Of a stretch of DNA of 64,000 nt, positions 38,901-51,100 are shown in pieces (position 1 is the stretch's first letter; each line of letters begins with the position of its first letter). The DNA is from Sanderia malayensis. Taxonomy: Eukaryota > Cnidaria > Scyphozoa > Semaeostomeae > Pelagiidae. The notes beneath the pieces were generated by a model that did not search any database, was not told the DNA's origin, and saw nothing but the letters and a program-made list of their open reading frames with translations. The stretch is from assembly GCA_013076295.1 (NCBI GenBank), contig RQOL01000959.1, positions 1 to 64,000 on the forward strand. Reading direction: 5' to 3'. Position numbers and translations under genes: made by a program.

Positions 38901-41900
38901 ATTGTTATGTATATCGAGGTCTTATTTACTTGTCTCAAAGTTCATGACATGTAGGTAATTCACAGCATAGCTTGATGCCATATTGACTTCGTTTTAGAAT
39001 GAAAGGAAACGTGGTTGGTGAAAGAAATGTTGCAATAGAGATTATCTATTATTTTGACACAAATGGTCCACAGTTGAAGGTAGCTTTGCTATATAAAAAT
39101 GAATATCTCCACAAAGTGGTCAATCGGTTTTATGGAGAGGAGAAAATGAGTTCCACTTGGATGAAATTTGAGAAGATAGGTAAGCATGTGTATTTAGATG
39201 TTTTAAAGTTGCATGCTGTATGTTGCATGTAACGTTATAATGGCTACCTTATAATGGCTGTGTTATCATTCCCGATGAACCATAGCATGTAAGCAAAGGA
39301 TGAAGCTGGGGTGTCATGGCTTCCCGGTCTATGGATTATAACTACTGATTTATTTCAACCTTTATTCTTTCATGGCTTGAGTCTCAGCTTTAGATAACTA
39401 GTGCTTTAAAATTAGCAAGATAAAACTTTTAAGTAAGCATTTCGCATATGCTGCATGCAACTACGTTATAACGGCTACCTTATAATGGCTGTGTTATCAT
39501 TACTAATTGTTAATCTCTACTTTGATTTCCTTCCATCAGTAATTATCATGAGTAAGAAGGCTGGAAAGCATGAGTTTGATAGATCAATCTTCCAATCTGC
39601 AGAAATTGGTGGTGAGTTAAAAAAACAAATACGTTTAGCGTGATAGATGAAGGCCTCTTGCTACTGCAAAATTTTTTTAAAGACTATAGAGTCAAATGAA
39701 TAGAGTTAACTCCACATACTTGGAAGTTATGAGAAAGTGTCGAGGTTTCAAGCTTAGCTTTCACAATTTTTCTATATATCTGAATATGTGATTCCTTTTA
39801 TTGCTTGACGTTCAGCTCCAGGTGGTGGTGTAGCAGTGCTTGCCGAACATTTCATCTTGTCAGAATGTCCCCCAGATGCCAAAATGTGCAACTTTCTCAG
39901 CATGCACAACCGAATCAACCCGTATATCTATCGCATCAGATACTACGGCAAGTTGGGGTTGACGAAGATCAAGATAGAAGGAAAAATCCTCCCTACGATT
40001 TGGCTGAACGACCATCTCTGCTTTGGAGGATTTCACGCTGTGCTTCTATTCAGAATGACCGCCAACGAAGAAAAGGGAGACAGAAACGTTATAAAGTCCA
40101 AGCTTTACATCGAGGCTTCAGATGAGATGTACCCAGGTAACAAATTCTTTTTATAATTTTAGAATGAATCAAGCAAGGACTTCTTGGTGAGAGCGCATTT
40201 AAAAGTATGTCACTGTCCAATTAAGTGTCAACATGCATTCACATGAGTTTTTATGTTACTTTTAAATTCAGCAAAACTTTACCATGATGCATCAGACAAA
40301 CTCACTCTGGAAATTGGTGAGGATGAATCAAGATCAACAGTGCTTCTCAAAGTTGATTTTGCAGTCATGGATCCGCTGCGGGCGAAGTTTCTTATTCCAG
40401 ACAATCGTCAACTTGATTTCTTAGGTATTTATTCATTATTAGGAAAAAATATTCAATCTTAATTAAAGAAACTTCCGACATGAGATTTTTGCACATACAT
40501 GAATCGATGTTAGTACCTCAAAATTAAATTAGTGTGCTGCAAATTACTGTGCCTAACTGGAAGTAATTAGAAGCAATCCGAAAGTGTCTCCCAAGAAAGA
40601 ATCCAGTCTCCATTTTAATTCTATGCCAATAACATATGTCCGCAGGGAGCTTCATTTGATCGTTTTCGCATTTCAGAGTTCAGATCAAGACTTCACCTTG
40701 GTACAGTTTCGAACTCTCTGATCACCTTCAGTGGAGGTTCGAGTCGGCAGTACGTCTACTCACATTCAGAAAAAGTTCAGTTCGTGAGTGAAAAGACGAG
40801 ACTATCTGTCAGGGCTATCGAAAATGCCTTTGGACTTGAACGGTCACCAGATCGTATCAAAGATGCAGTGTTCAAACAACAAGTCATAATGGCATACAAT
40901 TCGGCTGACGAAGGTATCTTACACTGATTAATAACCAACCAACGATCTACTTCAATCATATACTGCAACCTAGATATATGATATGATTCTTTATTCTTGA
41001 GTTCATAACCTTCAGCTAATCGAATATATCAAATATACATCTTATGATGCAGTTCCTTTATACTATAGCTACGTCATTCAGACAATAACATATTTTTACT
41101 CTGTCTACATCTCAAGAATCATTCTCTGTAGCCTCTTATATCTAAATACGGTGGCACTGTTGGTTTTCGCAGTGCAGTTTTTTGACAAATTCATAGGTAA
41201 CAAGCTTTTTATCCTTCACAATTCCAGTTTGGAAGGTTCCAGATTATGAGATTGAGGTTGAAAAGGGGCTTCATTTCTTTGGAAAGCTGTCTCTAAATGA
41301 CGATGAAGTATACGAAGCGATGCTAACACTGACAGATGACAGAAAGCTGCTGGCAGAAATTGAGCTACCTCCTTTACGCTACGGCCAGTCAATGACAGAC
41401 GACAATGGCAGAAAAAATTTCCAGAGCGTTAATTTGTTCCTCACCAAAGACTCCGAAAGACCAGAATCAGGCCCGACATTACTTGTGAGTCCGGAAACTC
41501 AAGAACTAAAAGGGTACTGCCACACGATCGGAATGCAGGGCGAATTCTCAAGCACGTACCAAAAGGTACAAGACAACAAGAACGAGTATAAGATTGAACT
41601 CAACGGAAAGTTGTACGATGAAGTCGAGAACGCTGACATTGTTCTCACGACAGATGGAGAAGGAAAGCCGGAGGAGTATTCCTTTACGGTATGTCGTATT
41701 GTCATTTTGTAGTTCCTCTTTTGAGCTTTGTTGAAGCTTTTATTACTCGCATTTTGCTCAATTGTGATGGAGTTACTTTATCAAAATAGAATTAAGGTTG
41801 AAACAATACGAGTACTACAACAGAAGGAAGAGAGAAGGCAAGCCCTGACCTAATATATGGAAAATAGTAAATGCAGGGGTGACAGTACAAAAGCGGGGGT

Positions 41901-44900
41901 AACCTATCCTACACAATTGACCATGTGGTGATGCAACAAAGGGACACTCCGCATACAATTAGGCAAGACACTGTAGTTCATAACCAAGCATAATAGTCAG
42001 GCCTAACGACAAATTCTTGCAGATGTGCGGATGGGAATCAGTGCCAAGACAACTACTTAAGTAATAATCTTTCAATTGCAGTACAAGGTAGATGTAACAC
42101 AACAGGCAAGAGAAAACTTGAAAGTGGAGTTTAGAAATTCCCTCAACGCCGTTAAGACTGAAATCACTAAAGGTAGAGAAGCTGCAGGCACTGTCTACAG
42201 TGATGTGGAGGAGCTCTACAATGGACACGTTAGACGCAAGACAGAATATGCCGAAGAAGCAGTAAAAGCAGAAACAGAAATATTGAAAACCAACCAGAAT
42301 ATCGACCAACAAGTGCTAGATATATCAACAAATTGCATTGATAAGTGCAAGACAGGTATGCATAGGCTTAAGGCATAGCAAAAACCCAAGTTGTAAAATG
42401 TCAAAGGGCTCGAGTCCAACACAAACCAAGTTCGAGTATAAGTATTGTCTTTGTATCATTTCAGTGTCAATGCCAGGAATTGAGTGGAAGGAGAATTGCA
42501 TCACTCAGCCCGGGAATAATAAACGTTCATTAAAATGCATGACTTGGAATGAAGGCAAAGAAAAAGTCGTAAATGTCATCTGTTTGTTGAAATGTGAAGC
42601 GAAAAAATACAGTTCAGCCGGGGGCAGCCTAAGGGAACTCAGCAATATAAGGGTATGCTTTTAAGTTTGTCTCCGCATTTATTTTCCCTTTGTCCAGAAC
42701 CCAATCTAACTCATAATTGAAGTCAATGCGTATCTGGGATACCCATTGCCATCGTTTATTCCATGCTTAGCTACATCAAGGCTAACCTTGCCAATATTAG
42801 GCAAACGTTACAAATATTAGACCCATTAGAGCAGCAATTATTCTGTTATCATAGCTAATTTAATGCCATCCTCAAATTTGGCACCGTTCTAGGCTTCCTC
42901 TAGTGTTTTTATACCTATAGCTGTTAAAAAATGTCCCGCTATCAAAGTTGCATTATTTTCCTTGTCCGTATAGCTCTTATTGAACAGATACCGCGAGTTG
43001 AAGATTCTCTCCCAGAACGAACAGCGTTTTGTAGCTGTTCTTGAAGAAGCGAAAGCTGTCGCAACGGAAACAAGAGAAATGGTAGAAGAGAAAACAAATG
43101 TTGACGCAGATATAACACAACTCCTTGCCATGCCAGATCCAGCCAGCATGGTGATAGTATCACGAGTAGTTGTAGACGAGGACATTATAGATCCACATCC
43201 ACCCTGCTTGCCATTTCAAATGCAATTCATCATCAACGCTGCAGGACAAGAACAACAAGATGGAACTTATGACGTGTGCTTTAACGGTGAATTCTACGAG
43301 AACCTAGGTGTGCGCATGCTCCGTGTCAGCTATCCCCAGATTAATGCCATGTACAAAGCTTTGGAAGAAGCAGAACTCCGCTACGTTCATCTCAGAAAGA
43401 TCGACAAAAGCTTAAAACGCGTAAAGCAAGATATTGAAAAAGAAAAAAATGCATCACCACCAGAGGAAGAAGTTGGCCGTCGGCGTTCTGAAACAGGTCA
43501 AATTCTATCAAATCCCGCAGAACGACGATTAGAGAGGATTGCCAAACGAAGACTGCCCAAGTTCACATCCATGAACGACAAAACCCAACTGGGATTTGTT
43601 CACTATTCGCCGTGGGCCGTTGCAAGACGATCCGAGTCATTATTTTATTCCGGTGAAGCTCCTGACGTCAGAAGTGCATTCAACATGTCTGCTCTTGATG
43701 GTAACGTATTTTTCTCCATTGCTAAGTTATTCAATGTTATTGAAGGAAAAGTGTGTAGCTTTATACAATGTTGTATGAAGCTTCGTATATAGCTAACATT
43801 GTGTATCATATGTAATGTCCTTTATCTTTGCTACTATATAGTAGTAGCAGTGTGTGGTATCTATTCGGATAGTCCATCAACAAATTGCCGTCCCGTATTA
43901 CTAAATTTGAACCACCCTGAATCTTGTATCACCGACATTTCTGTTATGGAGCTTTAACCTAATGAACCTCGCCAGTGGAGTTGTGGCTGGGGCTTTAGGA
44001 TTGTCCATTGTTCCCTTCAAATTATATCGGATTTGTCAGATATTTTTAGCTTTTAGCCCTCGCTGCGCTCATTTAAATAAAATATGCATACTGCGACTCA
44101 CCATCAACATCTTTAACCAGCTATCTCTTGAATTGCATCTTATTCCTCTGCTTGTTAAAGGAAAACAATCGCTCTTTCATCCATGCTTCCAATCTAAGGG
44201 AATGCAAGAGATCTGTTATTCCTTTGTTGTGTTCATCGGGTTTGATGTCTCACCAATCCAGCTTTAAGGCCATATCAATACTCTCACCAATCCAGTTTCA
44301 AGGCTATATCAATACTCCTATAAGTGGAAAAAAGCAATAATCATAATAACAGCTATTATAATAGTAAAAAAGGGATGTATAATTATGCATTGAATCTACA
44401 GTAAGTCAATGACAATCGTCTGTAATTGATTTAGGACATTCAAGCTGTCACAAGATAAAGAAAGTCGTACAGCATTACAAGGACGTGGCAAGTGGCTTGA
44501 AGACAATTACTGACCATTATCAGCAAGGCAAATTGTATTATGGAGACAAGAAACAATCACTGACAAAGGATCTACAAGACTCATATGCCTTCCTTCAGGA
44601 TCAAAGTAAGTCAATGACATTAAAAGCCCACCATGTTTACACAAAGTCTTTTGGGCAATTTCAAGTGTGCCATTCTATATTTGTGACATTTTCTTGTAGT
44701 GAACAAGACTGCACTGGCACCTCTTGATCAAGAAGGCATGATGTATTGGTACAAATACACTCAAGCAGGTTATTAACTTAAATCATTAATAATGCTTTAT
44801 AATTTTAAACAGCTATTTACATGGCAATTTAAACTCTGCTTTGGTATACTTAAGGCGCCAAAACGCTCTGCTCCCCTAACGTAATTTATCAAAAATTACG

Positions 44901-45549
44901 TTGTCTAATGACTTTGTCAACCATCTGATTTTGTTATTTTCAAAGATATTTTAGCAAATTTAAATTCTTTGCAGGATTGAAGGATTATTTTGATACTTTT
45001 GAAAGAAAATTGTCTGAGCACAACAAAAGAGGCCTAGAATATTGGCGATCGGATCTTTCTGCATTCTTTGACAAAGGCAAATTGTTCAATGAGCTTCACA
45101 TTATTGGCCAGAGAGCCTATGCTCGCTCAAACATTCCCAAGAAAGATACACAAGTTCGTTCTTTCAACAACGTTGGAGAGGTAGTGTATAATTATCAGAA
45201 GTATTGCTGAAAGGAAAATAGCTAGCAGTTATTTTTAGAACATGCAGTTTACTTGATCTGTAACTGTGGGGTAGGGTTTTTGGAAAGCTCATAAGCTTCA
45301 AGGTATGACTTTATAGTTCAAAATACGCGTACAAAGCCTATTAAAGTTACTTTCCCCGTATAGCTTGACGTTGCACAAAGCTAAAAACAAGAGCTAAATA
45401 AGGCTAATTTATCTACAAATTTCTTCTTACAGACTCTTCGACAAGTGTTATCACAGCCAGGAGTGACACTGGAATCTGCTAATGCAATGATCAGCAGTGT
45501 TTCTAGCCAATTGGACCATCTGCACAAGTCAACTTTCACTTGCAATTAA
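35911..45549 (+). CDS. Array gene D: large secreted protein of unknown family, complete, most diverged copy, 1633 aa
   Basis: Eighteen coding exons: 35911-36004, 36190-36609, 36843-37492, 38018-38369, 38481-38688, 38998-39179, 39540-39611, 39816-40136, 40272-40424, 40677-40913, 41228-41688, 42082-42355, 42465-42652, 42974-43700, 44435-44605, 44700-44768, 44975-45180, 45433-45549. Intron phases match the other copies and the frame is open (4902 bp). Signal peptide core ATLVFVLCLTISAHG, then HKDRTKR (R-T-K-R). Exon 8 is nine bases shorter, exon 11 three longer and exon 14 three shorter than in B, all in frame. Through exons 2-11 the protein is clearly diverged (roughly three quarters identical by eye in exon 11). 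Exon 13, the start of exon 14, exon 15 and exon 18 are nearly identical to A-C at the DNA level. The last residues are TFTCN. The copy looks functional. Its role is unknown. Confidence 0.88.
38702..38739. repeat. Perfect 17-bp hairpin in intron 5 of array gene D
   Basis: AAGTTAAGCATTTTAGC at 38702-38718 is followed, after the four-base loop ATGA, by its exact reverse complement at 38723-38739. It begins 13 bases after the exon 5 donor. The other copies lack it. It could fold in the nascent RNA near the 5' splice site, but nothing shows that it does. Confidence 0.7.
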
Positions 45550-46999
45550 ACAATTATCCATTTTATGCCATATGCCTATGCTTACCATGTCATAAACCTT
45601 ATACAAATATAATTAAAGGACTCCATTGCACACCAAATCTTGGTTAATTTTGTTTGCTTTAGATTTTAACTTTAATTGTCAGAATCTTTAGTTACATTAC
45701 AATGCAAGTTGTTTAGATGCAATGCTTTACATGCAAATGGTGAAAAATAATTTCTTTTCTCGTCTTGTTTTGAACTTCAAGTAATAAGCACGATTGTCAA
45801 TTTCCATATAACAAAACGTCATTCGGAAAAATAGCAACCAAGTGTCCCAAAGGATGAGGGAGCGATCCACAACACTAACCAGGCCCCGGGCCAAAATAAG
45901 CCACGCAAGAAAGTTTCCATAATCAAGAATAAAGTTTCGAAGTAGAGTAAAGCTATTCAGAGTCAAAAAAGCGTTTTTAAGCCGACAAAAGTTTTTCAAA
46001 ATAGATTGTTAACTCAAGGATTCTACTTTTCCATTTAAACAGACTTGGTCGCACTTGGTCGCAACTCCTCGATTCTTGAAAGCTTTTCTCCATGCAAAAA
46101 TATTTTCCAGGTTCGGAAAAAACCTTTCTCGATATCAAAACCTTTTTCGTGGCCAATTCCGGCCGCCACAGTAGTAGTGGCTTGAGTGGACCTTTGAAGA
46201 GGTCACCGAAAGAAGTCAAGTTTATTCACCTACCTGACAAGATGCGTGCTTGCAAGATGGCGAGGCTTTGCTTTGAAATCATATTCAATGCCATGCTAAC
46301 TAACCCGCTTGTTTCTTCAAAGCATGCTATTAAGCTTGCCAATTAAGAACTAGCTTTTTCTCAATACCAAGCTCTCTATCATATTTTGCAACGGTAGGCA
46401 GAAAACATGGCAAATTCAATCTTTCTTCTCCGACAATATGCTTGCCTTGAGGTTCGCCAGACAAATACACAGCATGGAAAGCTAAGTTAATCGACGCAAT
46501 AAAATATCAATATGTTTCTTCTGTTATTTTGCTACCAAGGGAATAGATTTAAAAACCAGTTTTGAAGTGAATCAGATTTGCACGAGCTTTGAATCAGATT
46601 TCTAATTCACACACCTCCCAAAAGTAGTGAACTTTTTTTAAAGTTAAAGAATTCAAAACAAGCTCAAAATTTGTTTACCTCAGAAGGTGTACTGTATCGT
46701 GAGTGGTCACAACAAGGCTAAAAAATGGTCACAGTTTCTCTTCTTATTCCTTTGAACGTGTATTTCTCTTATTTTCTTTCCTTGGAGTTTGAAGCAATAA
46801 ATTTCTCCAGCCTTTTTTGAAAGCTAGAAGTTTCCCAACCTTACGGCTCTTTGCCTCAAGCAAAGCGCCCCGTGGCCTAAATCCGTTAATAAGAATTGCA
46901 CTTCGGGTAATATGAATAGGAAGAAATAAAGTTCTTTATCTTTCCGTTGGGTGGGAGCAGAGAAGATTTTTTAGCAACGCTATTTATACAGATTGAAAA
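45550..46999. other. Intergenic region between the array and the G-gamma gene
   Basis: No gene is seen. The first part is the 3' flank of gene D; ATTAAA at about 45612 is a possible polyadenylation signal. The last few hundred bases should hold the promoter and 5' UTR of the G-gamma gene, but I see no convincing TATA box. Open frames at 45727-46346 on both strands show no recognisable protein. Confidence 0.5.
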
Positions 47000-47531
47000 A
47001 TGTTCGGATCAAATACACACGCCCAACAAGTTCAACAAAGTCAAAAGCACGTAGAACAACTACGAGCTGAAGTGAAAGTATCTCGACAAAAAATATCGCT
47101 TTGTGCTCGAGAGTAAGTATTATAAGATTTTCCCCTCATGAATTAGGCTTTGGCTGTTAGGCCCTTTGTTTTTTGTCTGTTTTTATTTTATATAAATTGA
47201 GCCGTATCATTTATATCTAGGTAAAATGTTTTTTTTATTGTGGGTTTAGTTTCTAGTATTGTATTCGAGTGGCAGACCTTCATTTCCCCTTATGTAAAAG
47301 ATCTGATTTATGTTTCTGTTAAGCTTCCTGCTAGGCTTTTTTTGAGAAGGCAGTCAAGATCTTGATTAATCATGGTTTGGCTATGTATGCTCAAACTCTA
47401 CTTGAGACTTATTTTATTCTAGAATCGTCGCCTTCTGCGAAAATGAGAAACGGGGTGATCCTTTGATTGTGAAAGTCCCTTCATCAGAAAACCCTTTCAT
47501 AGACAGAAGCAAACCATGTGTACTTGTTTGA
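47000..47531 (+). CDS. Heterotrimeric G-protein gamma subunit, 73 aa, two exons
   Basis: Exon 1 (47000-47112) and exon 2 (47423-47531) join in phase 2 across a GTAAG...TTCTAG intron. The protein starts MFGSNTHAQQ, then a helical segment with KHVEQLRAEV and SRQKIS, the position of the G-gamma coiled coil that pairs with G-beta. It continues with DPLI and the family signature SSENPF, and ends in the CaaX prenylation box CVLV. Length (73 aa) is typical of gamma subunits (68-75 aa). Prenylation at the box cysteine would anchor the beta-gamma dimer at the plasma membrane. The final Val does not clearly predict farnesyl versus geranylgeranyl. The gene lies tail-to-tail with INCENP. Which vertebrate subtype is closest cannot be told by eye. 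Confidence 0.9.
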
Positions 47532-48196
47532 ATTTTGCAAAGCCAAACAACATAGACATGTATTGACCAGTTGTTGTATATTAGTATGGCATTGAAGGAA
47601 CATCTTTTTAAGGAACTTAACTGCAATTAGATATCAAGAACATGTCTTGATAAAATTCACTTACCTCTTTGATATTTCTAACCATTTGGTAGCATGTTGT
47701 TTATTTTCAATTGACTTTGGAATGCAACTTTCAGTCAAACAGTTCCATTAGCTTTTTGAATTTTATTATACACATATTTTTTTATAAAACATTATAATAG
47801 TTGTGGTAGTCTCAAAAATTCTTACCTTTATTAACTGAGATTCCACTCGTATTGCAAGGTTTAGCATGTTGCAGGTTAAATCTTCTTTCTTCCTCTATGA
47901 GCAATGCAAAGCACCAAAGAATTGAGTCAAGAGAAACACAATTTGCTGAAACATAGTTATTCAATATGTATAAACATTTTTACTTGTTTTTACTAAAGAT
48001 TAAAGCTGGAGATCTAACTGCTTTACAAAAAACAAAACTTAGAAAACTAAAATTCATGAATATATTTACATGTTAATTTTTTTATACTCTCATGTTTCAT
48101 GACAAGGTCTTTATTTCAATCGTTCATGATGAGGTCCAATTCTATGGTTCACTATAAAGGTCTATTTCTATAACACACATTATGCAAGGCAAAACC
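47532..48196. other. Shared 3' intergenic region of G-gamma and INCENP
   Basis: AT-rich, no gene seen. It carries the 3' ends of two convergent genes, so their 3' UTRs may approach or overlap. I did not find a decisive polyadenylation signal for either. Confidence 0.5.
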
Positions 48197-51100
48197 TTAG
48201 AGCATTGTTTTGAAAGGCCTGGGTGGATGTTCCCAGCAAGCACTGCTTGTGCGCTTGAAAAAACGAGCTCTCAATTTTGGAAACATGTTTTCCAGCTTTG
48301 GAGGCTCTAACATGTTTACAAAAACATTATAAGGATCAAAATCACTGTTTGCCTGTGCAGCAACTGCCTTTTTCAGTTCATTTCCTTTGGCCCAGTTTGG
48401 AACTTCTTGATCTGGATCCTCATCATCATCTGTAGAATCATCCTCAGTGAGATTGTCAATATCGTATGATACCAAGGAAGGCGATTTCGTCTTCTTTATC
48501 TTTGACTGCACTTTAGCAAGCGTTGGGGTCTTGTACGATGTGCAGTGCACTTTGGCTGGTAGCTGTGGAGGCTGCATCACTTTATTCACCTTAGGACTGT
48601 GGAAGGTTGTTGCAGCTTGTTTCTGTTCAAGCTTCTTTTTATAATAAGCTTCTCTTGCTTCTCTCTCTCTCCGCTCTTTCTCTCGAAGTTCTTTCTCTTT
48701 TCTCTCAATCTCCTTTCCTTCTCTTTGCTTTCTTTCAATCTCCCTTGCTTCTTTTTCTCTTTGCTCTTTTTCCCTGATCTCTTGTTCCCTCTTTTCTCTT
48801 TCGGCTTCCTTCTCTCTCATTGCTTTTTCGTATGCCTCCTTCTCTTGCCTTAGTCTTTCTTGCACTTCTTGTTCATGCCTTTCTCTTTCAATTCTCTTCT
48901 TCTCTAACACTTCCCGTTCTTCTCTTTCCTTCCTCAGTTTTTCTTCCTGACGTTTCTTCTGAGCCAATTCTCTTTCTTCAATTTCTCTTCTTATTCTTTC
49001 CTCCTGAAGTTGTCGTTCTTTAGCACACTGCTCCAACCTTTCTTCTTCAATTCTTTTCTGCTCTTCAATCTTCCTCTTCCTCTCTTGTTCTTCATACTCG
49101 TGTTTTCTTTTCATCAACTCTGCCTTTCTTCTCTCCTCTTCCTCCTTCTCGGCAAGTTTTGCCAGTCTTTCTGTTTCTTCTTGTTTCCTTTTTGCTTCAG
49201 CTTCTGCCATCTTACGTTCTCTGTTTCGCCTTTTCATATCCTCATCTTTCTCCTTCTGTTTACGTGCACGCTCTTCGTTCTCCTTCTGCCTACGAGCACG
49301 GTCTTCTTGCGCTTGTCGCATTCGTTCCTCCTCTTCCTGTGCCTTCTTTGCTTGAGCATCAGCGACCCTTTGTTCACGCTCTTGACGAAGTCTAAAACAA
49401 ACATCACAAATTTCAAAGTTAATACAGAACAGATTTTTGGAACAAATGCCTCTAGCTTGCCCTAGTAATGTTATGCTCATACCTTCGACGTTCCTCAATC
49501 AACTTTTGCTTTTTAATTACAGCTTGCTCAGCCATTTTCTTTCGATTTTCATCTCGTTTCTTAATTTCTTCAGCAAGACGCAGCTTTCTCTCCTAGTTTC
49601 AAACATTGTAAACAATGTTAAACAGATAAGTGATAACAAAAGAATCTAATACATTCATCATAACATGCTTCTATGGATAAAAAAACTAATCTTGTACCAA
49701 CCTCCTCAGTTTCTGGCTTTGGTGCAGCATTTGTCTTGATAAAAGAATGCACACCAGTGACAACATTATTCTGTTTCGAAACAGGTCCCTATTAAATAAT
49801 AAAATAATGTAAATTGTTATAGAAATGCAGTTTTCAGCCCCAAATAATGGGTTTTTTATAAAGATATGTAAATCATTAATAGTTTAAGATCAACCTGGAT
49901 AATCTCTGCCCTTTGATTCGCTGCTTTAATCATCGAATGAACATTGGATATTACATTCTTGGCTTTGACAGGCTAAAAACACAGATCCATAATTAATATC
50001 TTTGCCAAAAACAATCCCAAATCAATGAAGAATTGCCTGAAATTACACATAAACAACAGGTAATGTAAGCTTAGATCTACTTTCACAATCTTTGGGCCTT
50101 TGCTCTTGGCTTGTTCTTCGCATATTTCTTCTGAAAAAGCATCATTATCTTTATCACCATCATCTTCTTGTGTGCGGAACGGTTGTTTTGCCAATGCCCC
50201 TGAAGCCTGAGTCTCATTGCTATCCTCTGATGCAAAGGTTACAGGCGGTGTTTCAGGTATTACAAGTGAGCAGTAAACCTTTCTTGCATGATTCGGCTGT
50301 TCTGCAGGCGTGTTCGGTACACTTAGAGGTTTTCCAGTCTTGCCAACCATCCGTGGGCTGTTTCTCTTCTTCCCAGCAGCCGGGCTGCTTAACTTCTCAA
50401 ACAATCTCTCCTTTATCTTTGCAATATGTGGCATGACAACTTTGGGAGACCTCGTCGCAAGTTCTTGGTTTTTCTTCTGGGCTGGAGAGGCAGTTTGAGG
50501 AGATTCTTGAGAAGGGGTGTTGTTCGCTTCTGGATTCAATGCAAACGTATTTGAAGCTGGCGACATGTTGGCATCTGTTGCAACATCATCTGACAAAACA
50601 GGTGTAGATGTGCTGTACAGCTGTGCTTTCTGTTTCGGTGTTCCATCAGCAACACTGTGCTGGATGATACTATGATTTTGAAACTGGGGCGATGACATTA
50701 CAAATGTATCATTTTTCGTAGCATTCACATGACCATGTTCCATGGCTGAAATTAAATCTATTTGCTGGCTGGGATCTGACACTTTACAATCAGTCACACC
50801 TTTGTCCAAGTCAATAGTGATAGAAAGCTACAAGAAAGGGGAAACATGATTATCGATCTCCAATTGTATGTAAATATTATAGTTTTATATTTATCATGAC
50901 AAGAATAACACACAAAGACTAATCAATGTAGCATTATTTGTGCATTGTTCTTCTAGATAGAAGAACAACGATAGAGCAAGTCATATATAGACTTGCTCTA
51001 TTTACCATGGTATATAGAGCACTATCTTTGCCAATAAAGACATTTGCTATATTCTTATAGTTTCTACTTATCATTGTAATTTAAAGCTTTCAACACCAAG

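Noticed and set aside
48599..49465. Plus-strand open frames rich in Phe, Leu and Ser
   Set aside because: They are the complement of the Glu/Arg/Lys-rich INCENP helix; the minus-strand frame is supported by splicing and the IN-box.
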